Shown piece by piece: positions 1-5,723 of a stretch of 22,515 bases of DNA (the stretch's first letter is position 1; every line of letters begins with the position of its first letter). The notes beneath the pieces are model-generated. The model had not been told where the DNA came from, made no database searches, and was given only the letters and a program-made list of their open reading frames with translations. The position numbers and the translations under genes are program-made. Origin of the DNA: COE1 sp949066965 (GTDB lineage Bacteria; Bacillota; Clostridia; Lachnospirales; Lachnospiraceae); contig CARTDA010000057.1 in NCBI GenBank assembly GCA_949066965.1, positions 1 through 22,515 of the forward strand, read 5' to 3'.

Positions 1-41
1 ATTGAGGATTTTATATAAATTGGAGAGTGATTTTTACAGAA

Positions 42-242
42 ATGACAGAAACAAATCTAACACAGGAAAAAATATTATTGAATATTAAAGAATTTTGTGA
101 TTATTTGGGAATAGGACAGACAAAAGCGAGAGAGTTATTAAAAACGCCTAGAAATGGATATGCTATAAAAATTGGATCAAAATGGTATGCACATAAACAA
201 CGATTAGATGCTTGGCTTTTGGAGCAGTGTGATAAATATTAA
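42..242 (+). CDS. xis: Excisionase-like small DNA-binding protein
   Basis: This is a basic protein of about 66 residues with a winged-helix/MerR-like layout. A segment LNIKEFCDYLGIGQTKARELL forms the helix-turn-helix, followed by a short wing (YAIKIGSKWYAHKQRLDAWL). Its size, fold pattern and place just upstream of a Tn916-type integrase match the Xis proteins, which bend DNA at element ends and favour excision by Int. The start is uncertain: GGAG at 22-25 is 16 bases from ATG 42 but only one base from an in-frame GTG at 27, so neither spacing is good. ATG 42 is preferred because the homologous region starts well after it. It could also be a general helix-turn-helix regulator of the element. 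Confidence 0.7.
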   Translation: MTETNLTQEKILLNIKEFCDYLGIGQTKARELLKTPRNGYAIKIGSKWYAHKQRLDAWLLEQCDKY

Positions 243-303
243 TTAGAAACATAAGTTTTGGTTAAAATACAATAAGAAAACATAAAATAATTGGATTGAT
301 AAT

Positions 304-331
304 TTGACTTGATAATGGTATCATATATACT
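304..331 (+). promoter_or_regulatory. Putative int promoter
   Basis: TTGACT at 304-309 and TATACT at 326-331 are separated by 16 bases, a good match to a housekeeping sigma promoter. It lies in the AT-rich gap between the excisionase-like gene and the integrase, so int can be transcribed on its own. A start about 7 bases downstream would give a leader of roughly 38 bases. Confidence 0.55.
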
Positions 332-347
332 GTTATGTGAGTCATTT

Positions 348-372
348 TTCATTCCATTTAGAAAGGAATGGA
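348..372 (+). promoter_or_regulatory. Hairpin over the int ribosome binding site
   Basis: CATTCC at 350-355 pairs with GGAATG at 365-370 across a 9-base loop, and one G-U and one A-U pair can extend the stem to about 8 bp. The right arm contains the GGA of the only plausible Shine-Dalgarno sequence (AAGGA, 363-367) for int at 376. Pairing would therefore hide the ribosome site. The pairing is visible; the regulatory role is inferred. Confidence 0.35.
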
Positions 373-375
373 TAA

Positions 376-1641
376 ATGGGAAAGGATTTAAATGGAAAAG
401 AATTAGGGACAGGATTAAGGCAAAAATCAAATGGTGTATATTCAGCAAGGTATGTTGACAGATTTGGAAATCGAAAAGAAATCTATGATAGAAATCTTGC
501 GGAATTAAAAAGAAAGCTAAACACTGCTTTGTATGATGATGCCAAAGGCAATAGTGTTGAGGATAATTCTATTACATTGTCTCAGTGGTTCAAAAGCTGG
601 ATTGATATACATAAATATAAAGTGATTCGTAATAATACAAAAATGTATTATACGCAATTGTATACCAAACATATAGAGCCGTTTTTAGGCAAAAAGAAAA
701 TCAAAGACATTACACAATTGAATATCAAGGCATTATTAAAAGAACTGGATCAAAAGGGCTATCATTATGAAACAAAAAATAAGGTGAGAATAATGCTGCT
801 AGACATGTTTGACAAGGCAATGGTTGACAATTATGTATTAAAGAATCCCTGTAGAGGAATCCGACTGGCAAGAGACGAAAAGAAAGACATGAGAGTATTT
901 TCCAGAGAAGAGCAAACAGAGTTCTTTGAGTGTTCTAAAGGTACATTTTACGATAATTTGTTTGTAGTTGCTGTTTCTACAGGACTTAGACAGGGTGAAA
1001 TATGTGCCTTGACATGGGATGATGTTGATTTTGAAAAGAAGGAAATCTGTGTAACTAAAACACTTTTGTATCAAAAATTAGAGGGAGATACTCAAAAAGA
1101 ATTTCATTTTAATCCACCTAAAACAAGAACAAGTAAAAGAACAGTACCTATAAGCAGACAATGCGAAATAGCATTGAAAAAGCAGTATATCCAACGAAAC
1201 AATGTGTTGGCAAGAAAATCTGCGAAACCATTAAAGGGATTTGAGAATCTATTATTTACTACAAAATACGGAACACCTATTTGCGATCAGATACTTCTTG
1301 ATGCCATTAAGAGGATTATAGAGGAAATAAATCTTTGTCGGGATGGGCTTGAACAGTTTGAGCCATTTTCACCCCACTGCTTTAGGCATACTTTTGCTAC
1401 GCGGTGTTTTGAAGCTGGAATACAGCCAAAGACCGTCCAGACATATTTAGGGCATGCCACATTGCAAATGACCATGGATTTGTATACATCTGTATTAGAA
1501 AACCATAGACAGGAAGAGATGCAGAAGTTGGAAAATGTGCTGAACGATGTCCTTGAATGCGGGGACATTAATATAGAAGAAAGATTCAAGCAGGAGCAGG
1601 CGAAGAAAGAAAAAGTCGTACCAATAAGAAGATTGGGGTAA
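376..1641 (+). CDS. int: Tn916-family tyrosine recombinase (integrase)
   Basis: This 421-residue site-specific recombinase inserts and excises the element at the left of the window. Residues about 12-50 (LRQKSNGVYSARYVDRFGNR and following) fit the small three-stranded beta domain that binds arm-type repeats. Residues about 65-165 form the SAM-like core-binding domain, and the catalytic domain follows. Visible active-site residues are R205 (in TGLRQGE), H334 and R337 (HCFRH), H360 (YLGH) and the nucleophile Y370 (MDLYTSV); the KTRTSKRTVPI strand supplies the usual beta-hairpin lysine region. Length and all catalytic residues are intact, so the enzyme is probably active. AAGGA at 363-367 is 8 bases from ATG 376 and fixes the start. 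The flanking excisionase-like gene and AT-rich composition support an element-borne gene. Confidence 0.93.
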   Translation: MGKDLNGKELGTGLRQKSNGVYSARYVDRFGNRKEIYDRNLAELKRKLNTALYDDAKGNSVEDNSITLSQWFKSWIDIHKYKVIRNNTKMYYTQLYTKHIEPFLGKKKIKDITQLNIKALLKELDQKGYHYETKNKVRIMLLDMFDKAMVDNYVLKNPCRGIRLARDEKKDMRVFSREEQTEFFECSKGTFYDNLFVVAVSTGLRQGEICALTWDDVDFEKKEICVTKTLLYQKLEGDTQKEFHFNPPKTRTSKRTVPISRQCEIALKKQYIQRNNVLARKSAKPLKGFENLLFTTKYGTPICDQILLDAIKRIIEEINLCRDGLEQFEPFSPHCFRHTFATRCFEAGIQPKTVQTYLGHATLQMTMDLYTSVLENHRQEEMQKLENVLNDVLECGDINIEERFKQEQAKKEKVVPIRRLG

Positions 1642-1677
1642 AAATGGGGTATACCTGAAAGATGAGGGGGTAAGGAA
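1635..1677 (+). repeat. Three GGGGTA repeats at the end of int (possible arm-type Int sites)
   Basis: GGGGTA occurs at 1635-1640, 1646-1651 and 1667-1672, giving steps of 11 and 21 bp, close to one and two helical turns. The first copy contains part of the int stop codon. Tn916-type integrases carry an N-terminal domain that binds short direct repeats just inside the element ends, one set lying next to int. Position and phasing fit that role, but binding is inferred and the repeat is short. Confidence 0.4.
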
Positions 1678-1729
1678 GTCCTCAAATGCCTATAAATAAG
1701 GGATATTTCGATAAGCATGTGGTTATAAT

Positions 1730-1786
1730 GATATTCCTACTACGTCTACCAGGCGACGCCATACGAGTGGTAGGGAATATCGTTTT
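1730..1786 (+). terminator. Long imperfect hairpin followed by TTTT, possible terminator
   Basis: GATATTCCTACTAC (1730-1743) pairs with GTGGTAGGGAATATC (1767-1781), with one bulged base and one G-U pair. Inside the loop GGCG-a-CGCC (1752-1760) forms a second small palindrome. CGTTTTCT follows the stem. It could end int transcription or insulate the chromosomal neighbour. The long loop and short T run make it a weak intrinsic terminator, and it could instead be a recombination-site structure. Apart from the GGGGTA repeats, this hairpin and the promoter at 1842, nothing else is seen in the gap 1642-1940. Confidence 0.4.
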
Positions 1787-1841
1787 CTGGCGGACAGTGT
1801 GTGGATGGGAACAATTTTTTTTCCTAATTTTAGGTGAATAT

Positions 1842-1871
1842 ATGACATTTCTTATGATACTATGATATAAT
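1842..1871 (+). promoter_or_regulatory. Promoter of the hemerythrin/receiver gene
   Basis: ATGACA at 1842-1847 and a perfect TATAAT at 1866-1871 are separated by 18 bases. It is the best sigma-A-like match in the gap before the gene at 1941 and would give a leader of about 60 bases. Confidence 0.5.
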
Positions 1872-1940
1872 AATCATAGCCATTGCATTTTATATGCATA
1901 ATTTTAATGCGAGTATAAAATAACAAAGGAGAAGATTCAT

Positions 1941-3311
1941 ATGGGTAATCAATTAGTTTGGCAGGAGCGATATAATATCGGTGTAGAAGTAATTGATAAG
2001 GAGCATAAAAAGCTGTTTAGTGTGCTGAATAAGCTTTTTGATTTCGGCAAGCAGGATGAAAAAAGCCAGTGGGTCTGCCAGGAGGCGGTTAAATATTTCA
2101 GGGATCATGCATTGAAACATTTTGCAGAGGAGGAGGCATATATGCTTTCCATCAATTATGCAGGATTTGAGATGCATAGACGGATTCATAAGAACTTTCG
2201 GGAGAGGACACTTCCGACACTGGAAAGGGAATTGGAGCTGACGGGGTATTCAGCTGACGCGGTCAGCCATTTCCTTGGTGTTTGCGCTGGCTGGCTGATC
2301 GGACATACGCTGATAGAAGATCATGCAATTGTGGAGAAAGAATCGGTAAGTCAGTGGGTAAATCTGCTTCCAGAGGAGGAGCAGACAGTGATGGGACAGA
2401 CGATTAACCGTCTCTTAAATGATATGTTTCGTCTCGAGCCGCGGTTGGTAAGCGACTGTTATGGTGGAGAGAAGTTCGGGGATGGAATATACTATCGTTT
2501 GATTTACTGTTCAAAAGAGGGCAAGAAGTGGGAATTTATACTGATTTTTGAGGAGAAACTGATTCTTGCCACGGTTGGCGGCATGATGGACAATCAGTCG
2601 GAGACTCTCAGCACAATGCTGATGAATGCTGCCCGGTATATTGCAAGACAGTTTGTGGATCAAATCAGGGCACACTTTCCTGACTCGGCTTCGTTTGAGA
2701 TTAAGGAAGAGCAATTGCTGACATATGAGCAGTTTCAACATGTATTTGAGAAGCAGAGCCCCCAGTTCAGCCTTCTGTTTGATACCGGAAAGGGTTATTT
2801 TGGATACTGTATGATAGCGCCGCATATGACACTCAGGGAGGGCGGAACCGCAATTCTGACAGACAATGCCATGAATGAGGTCGAAAAATACCTGAATAAG
2901 AAAAAAGCAGAACAGGCTGTAGTAAGCCAGAAAAAGACAGTGCTTGTGGTAGATGACTCTGATTTTATGCTCAAAACAATGCAGGACCTGCTTTGTGATG
3001 ATTATAATGTTGTGCTGGCAAAATCCGGAATGTCTGCAATTAGAACCATTACGCTGAACCGGCCGGATTTGGTTTTGCTTGATTATGAAATGCCTGTCTG
3101 CGATGGCGGACAGGTACTGGAAATGATTCGCTCGGAGGAAGAATGTGCAGATATTCCTGTTATTTTCCTGACCAGCAGGGTTGACAGGGAGAGTGTCAAG
3201 AAGGTTATTAACTTAAAGCCTGAGGGATATTTGTCCAAAACCTTACAGCCTTCCGATGTAAAGAGGGAAGTGGATCATTTCTTTGAAAGGAGAAGCCGCA
3301 GCAAAAAATAG
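1941..3311 (+). CDS. Bacteriohemerythrin fused to a response-regulator receiver domain
   Basis: This soluble 456-residue protein has three parts. Residues 1-135 form a bacteriohemerythrin domain with all seven candidate di-iron ligands: H22, H60, E64, H79, H83, H122 and D127. Such domains bind O2 reversibly and act as sensors or oxygen stores. Residues about 140-320 form an alpha/beta region that I cannot assign. It faintly recalls CheX/CheC phosphatases but lacks a clear E-x2-N motif. Residues 331-450 form a CheY-like receiver with acidic pair D338/D339, phospho-acceptor D381 (LLDYEMP), T411 and K433. No DNA-binding or enzymatic output domain follows. AAAGGAG at 1924-1930 fixes ATG 1941. Likely an oxygen- or redox-responsive signalling protein; partner kinase and target are not in the window. 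Confidence 0.85.
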   Translation: MGNQLVWQERYNIGVEVIDKEHKKLFSVLNKLFDFGKQDEKSQWVCQEAVKYFRDHALKHFAEEEAYMLSINYAGFEMHRRIHKNFRERTLPTLERELELTGYSADAVSHFLGVCAGWLIGHTLIEDHAIVEKESVSQWVNLLPEEEQTVMGQTINRLLNDMFRLEPRLVSDCYGGEKFGDGIYYRLIYCSKEGKKWEFILIFEEKLILATVGGMMDNQSETLSTMLMNAARYIARQFVDQIRAHFPDSASFEIKEEQLLTYEQFQHVFEKQSPQFSLLFDTGKGYFGYCMIAPHMTLREGGTAILTDNAMNEVEKYLNKKKAEQAVVSQKKTVLVVDDSDFMLKTMQDLLCDDYNVVLAKSGMSAIRTITLNRPDLVLLDYEMPVCDGGQVLEMIRSEEECADIPVIFLTSRVDRESVKKVINLKPEGYLSKTLQPSDVKREVDHFFERRSRSKK

Positions 3312-3366
3312 AAAAGTATGAATATTTTTCCTTTCTTGTCCATATAATTTAATACATATAAAGAAA

Positions 3367-3385
3367 ATAACAGTCTGGCTGTTAT
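3367..3385 (+). promoter_or_regulatory. Perfect 7-bp inverted repeat upstream of the coiled-coil gene
   Basis: ATAACAG (3367-3373) and CTGTTAT (3379-3385) form a perfect inverted repeat with a 5-base spacer, ending about 20 bases before the Shine-Dalgarno sequence of the gene at 3416. No T run follows, so it is not a standard terminator. It could be an operator or a leader hairpin. Confidence 0.35.
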
Positions 3386-3415
3386 GGAAATTGTATTATG
3401 GTAAGGAGAATGAAT

Positions 3416-3637
3416 ATGGCAAGAGGAGTTAAAAAGACATTACAGGAAAAGATTGCACAGAAGGAAGAATTGATTGACGCGCTCTCTACCAGGGTGAAAA
3501 AGGAAAGGGATGAGCTCAATGAACTCTTAGAGATGCAGAAAATGGAAGAACTTAATGAGCTTAGGATGGTTGTCCAAAAATCCGGAATGGAGATATCAGA
3601 CATCATCCAAATGGCACAGATGCAGGCTGCACAGTAG
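3416..3637 (+). CDS. Small charged coiled-coil protein of unknown function
   Basis: The protein has 73 residues starting MARGVKKTLQEK. The start is set by GGAG at 3405-3408, 7 bases before ATG 3416; in-frame ATGs at 3398 and 3410 lie before or against that site. Residues about 6-48 are a continuous, highly charged heptad-like helix (LQEKIAQKEELIDALSTRVK and onward). A second amphipathic helix, MVVQKSGMEISDIIQMAQMQ, closes the protein. There is no signal peptide, cysteine or catalytic motif. The layout is reminiscent of small coiled-coil proteins of the DUF4315 kind found in Firmicute genomes and elements, but I cannot confirm the family. It stands alone between the hemerythrin gene and asnS and probably acts through protein-protein contacts. 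Confidence 0.7.
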   Translation: MARGVKKTLQEKIAQKEELIDALSTRVKKERDELNELLEMQKMEELNELRMVVQKSGMEISDIIQMAQMQAAQ

Positions 3638-3691
3638 CCAAAAGATTAAAGTATGGTTAAAGGAAATTGTAAAAAATAGACAAAAATATAA

Positions 3692-3766
3692 ATAAAAAGT
3701 CCAAACACAATTGCGTACATAGCCTGAAAAGGGTATAATGGAAAGCAAAGTGAATGGACTTTTTAT
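3692..3766. repeat. 11-bp inverted repeats flanking the asnS promoter
   Basis: ATAAAAAGTCC at 3692-3702 is the exact reverse complement of GGACTTTTTAT at 3756-3766. The arms enclose the whole asnS promoter, with 53 bases between them. The right arm lies in the transcribed leader and includes a T run. Read-through RNA from the left could pair the arms. They may instead be terminal repeats of a small inserted element or a paired protein-binding site. The remainder of 3638-3691 shows nothing recognisable. Confidence 0.4.
3711..3739 (+). promoter_or_regulatory. asnS promoter
   Basis: TTGCGT at 3711-3716 and a perfect TATAAT at 3734-3739 are separated by 17 bases. Transcription would begin near 3746, giving asnS an unusually long leader of about 140 bases that contains the dispersed repeat at 3774-3851. 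Confidence 0.6.
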
Positions 3767-3773
3767 GTGTTGA

Positions 3774-3851
3774 CAGCCACATAAGGAAATATGCCGTTTT
3801 GCGGCTGTGGCTGGCGCAATACTCACATCAAATGTCATTTGTCGTGAGTAT
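3774..3851 (-). repeat. Dispersed structured repeat, copy 1 (asnS leader)
   Basis: This 78-bp element recurs in opposite orientation at 16511-16588 with no gaps and about 62 matching positions by hand count. On the + strand CAGCCACA (3774-3781) pairs with TGTGGCTG (3806-3813), enclosing a one-sided bulge (3782-3792) and GCCG/CGGC (3793-3796 with 3802-3805). ATACTCAC (3819-3826) pairs with GTGAGTAT (3844-3851), enclosing CAAA/TTTG. GTTGA (3769-3773) and TCAAC (3856-3860) could close the whole structure. I know no named family it belongs to. Strand is given relative to copy 2. Confidence 0.75.
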
Positions 3852-3888
3852 AAAATCAACAAGTATGAAAAAGGAAAGGAAAAGCAAA

Positions 3889-5271
3889 ATGATAAACATA
3901 CGCGAATTATATCATGATTATAAGGAGTATGCGGATAAGGAGGTAACAATCGGGGGATGGCTTAGAAGCAAAAGGGATTCCAAGACATTTGGCTTTCTGG
4001 TAATAAATGACGGGACTTTTTTTGAGCCGCTTCAGGTTGTATACAGTGATTCGCTGGATAATTTTGCAGCAATATCAAAACTGAATGTGGGTGCGGCAGT
4101 GATTGCCACGGGTGTTGTGACGCTTACGCCCGAGGCTAAGCAGCCGTTTGAGATACAGGCGGCAAAAATCGAGATAGAGGGTGATTCCGCACCGGATTAC
4201 CCGCTGCAAAAAAAGAGACACAGTTTTGAGTACCTCAGGACGATATCGCATCTGAGACCACGAACCAATACGTTTCAGGCAGTGTTCAGGGTGCGTTCGC
4301 TCTGCGCATATGCGATTCACAAATTTTTCCAGGAGCGGGATTTTGTGTATGTCCATACGCCTCTTATTACGGGAAGCGACTGTGAGGGTGCCGGGGAGAT
4401 GTTCCAGGTGACCACGCTTGATTTAAAAAATCTTCCGATGGTGGACGGTCAGGTGGATTTTAGCAAGGACTTTTTCAACAAACCCACAAACCTGACGGTC
4501 AGCGGTCAGCTCAACGGTGAGACCTATGCCATGGCATTTAAAAATATCTATACGTTTGGACCGACATTCCGCGCGGAGAATTCCAATACCACGCGTCATG
4601 CGGCAGAGTTTTGGATGATAGAGCCGGAAATCGCGTTTGCGGATCTTAAGGATGACATGATGCTTGCTGAAAATATGTTAAAGTACATCATCAATTATGT
4701 GCTGGAAAATGCGCCGGAGGAAATGGCATTTTTCAATCAGTTTGTAGATAAGGGGCTGATTGAAAGACTTCAGCATGTGGCGAATTCCGAATTCGGACAT
4801 ATCACGTACACGGATGCCATTGCGGAGCTTGAGAAGCAAAATGACACGTTTGAGTATAAGGTTTCCTGGGGATGTGATTTGCAGACGGAGCATGAGCGCT
4901 ACCTGACGGAAAAGCTTTTTGGAAGACCAGTGTTTGTCACGGATTATCCGAAGGAGATAAAGGCGTTTTACATGAAACTGAATGATGACCAGAAGACCGT
5001 TGCGGCAATGGACTGCCTTGTGCCGGGAATCGGGGAGATTATCGGTGGAAGCCAGAGGGAGGATAAACTCGATGTGCTGGAAAGGAGAATGCAGGAATGT
5101 GGTCTGAAGCCGGAGGAGTATGATTTTTACCTCGATTTGAGACGATATGGAAGTGCAAGGCATGCCGGTTTTGGGCTGGGATTTGAGCGCTGCGTGATGT
5201 ACCTGACAGGAATGGGCAATATTAGGGATGTCATACCGTTCCCGCGAACAGTCAATAACTGTGAATTATAA
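3889..5271 (+). CDS. asnS: Asparaginyl-tRNA synthetase
   Basis: AsnRS charges tRNA-Asn with asparagine, using ATP, in the cytoplasm. The 460-residue product has the expected length. An N-terminal OB-fold anticodon-binding domain (VTIGGWLRSKRDSKTFGFLV) is followed by a class II catalytic core with motif 2 (FRAENSNTTRHAAEFWMIEP) and motif 3 (GFGLGFERCVMYLTG). The N residues in the motif 2 loop and the ending IPFPRTV favour AsnRS over AspRS. ATG 3889 is chosen because AAGGA lies 8 bases upstream and the family begins with this M-I-N-I-R sequence. The frame stays open to 3754, but that extension only translates the structured repeat and should not be annotated. It has its own promoter; no T-box sequence is visible in the leader. 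Confidence 0.96.
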   Translation: MINIRELYHDYKEYADKEVTIGGWLRSKRDSKTFGFLVINDGTFFEPLQVVYSDSLDNFAAISKLNVGAAVIATGVVTLTPEAKQPFEIQAAKIEIEGDSAPDYPLQKKRHSFEYLRTISHLRPRTNTFQAVFRVRSLCAYAIHKFFQERDFVYVHTPLITGSDCEGAGEMFQVTTLDLKNLPMVDGQVDFSKDFFNKPTNLTVSGQLNGETYAMAFKNIYTFGPTFRAENSNTTRHAAEFWMIEPEIAFADLKDDMMLAENMLKYIINYVLENAPEEMAFFNQFVDKGLIERLQHVANSEFGHITYTDAIAELEKQNDTFEYKVSWGCDLQTEHERYLTEKLFGRPVFVTDYPKEIKAFYMKLNDDQKTVAAMDCLVPGIGEIIGGSQREDKLDVLERRMQECGLKPEEYDFYLDLRRYGSARHAGFGLGFERCVMYLTGMGNIRDVIPFPRTVNNCEL

Positions 5272-5315
5272 GATATTCTGACAGTATGAAAATATAAGGA
5301 TTGGAGGTGGATTCC

Positions 5316-5666
5316 ATGGAGTCAGGGAGGACAGGAGAATCTATCATTGCGTGTACCATTAAGCATTTAATGGAATCGGGGACAGTCACTTATGAGACTT
5401 CGGGGTGGGGAACCGGAGAAATATCAATAAGGTGTAAGTCAAATGCGAAGAGCGAGGAGGATATTACAGATAAGGAGTTTGCTGCACTGAAGGCAAGTGA
5501 GAACGAGGTAAGCAGGGAGAATGTGGACGAATATGTCGTTAAAATGCTTGAGAAAAAACTGACGGACAAAGAGATACACATTTTTGCCGTGAAAGACAAA
5601 AAGTATGGCAGGGCAGAGCGAAAGTTTCAGTTATGGAAGAACCTGTATAAAAAGAAACAAGGTTAA
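5316..5666 (+). CDS. Hypothetical protein, 116 residues
   Basis: The start is ATG 5316, with GGAGG at 5303-5307 eight bases upstream; an in-frame TTG at 5301 sits directly against another AGGA and is less likely. The product is a soluble, charged protein without signal peptide or membrane segment. An N-terminal part rich in glycine and threonine (TVTYETSGWGTGEISIRCKS) looks like a short beta region. A long acidic/basic helical part (about residues 50-85) and a very basic C-terminus (RKFQLWKNLYKKKQG) follow. I recognise no family. It starts 44 bases after asnS, probably on the same transcript, and ends at the strong terminator at 5675-5710. Confidence 0.7.
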   Translation: MESGRTGESIIACTIKHLMESGTVTYETSGWGTGEISIRCKSNAKSEEDITDKEFAALKASENEVSRENVDEYVVKMLEKKLTDKEIHIFAVKDKKYGRAERKFQLWKNLYKKKQG

Positions 5667-5674
5667 GTGTAATC

Positions 5675-5710
5675 AAAAATACAGAGCCGATGTGACGGCT
5701 CTGTATTTTT
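5675..5710. terminator. Bidirectional intrinsic terminator
   Basis: AAAAATACAGAGCCG (5675-5689) and CGGCTCTGTATTTTT (5696-5710) form a perfect 15-bp stem with a 6-base loop. A T run sits at the 3' end on both strands. It separates the convergent gene ending at 5666 (+) from the one ending at 5724 (-) and should stop transcription from both sides. Confidence 0.93.
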
Positions 5711-5723
5711 GTGTTTATCGTTT

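Larger units (their letters stand above)
1..1840. mobile_element. Int-side end of a Tn916-type integrative element (partial)
   Basis: An excisionase-like gene followed by a Tn916-type integrase is the usual arrangement at one end of integrative and conjugative elements of this family, with the attachment site just beyond int. The two genes are clearly more AT-rich, with A/T-ending codons, than everything from 1941 onward, which fits acquisition by transfer. The rest of the element would lie left of base 1. The exact junction is not visible because the other end is missing. It should fall between the int stop (1641) and the promoter of the next gene (about 1842). A T-run followed by TAATTTTA near 1813-1831 resembles the AT-rich targets this family uses, but this is only a suggestion. 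Confidence 0.5.

Noticed and set aside
1700..1730. Possible third copy of the dispersed repeat (ATATTTC and ATGTGG nearby)
   Set aside because: Only two short words match; the partner arm CAGCCRCA and the remaining stems are missing.
3754..3888. 45-codon N-terminal extension of asnS
   Set aside because: It translates the structured repeat, lacks a Shine-Dalgarno sequence and is not part of the AsnRS family start.
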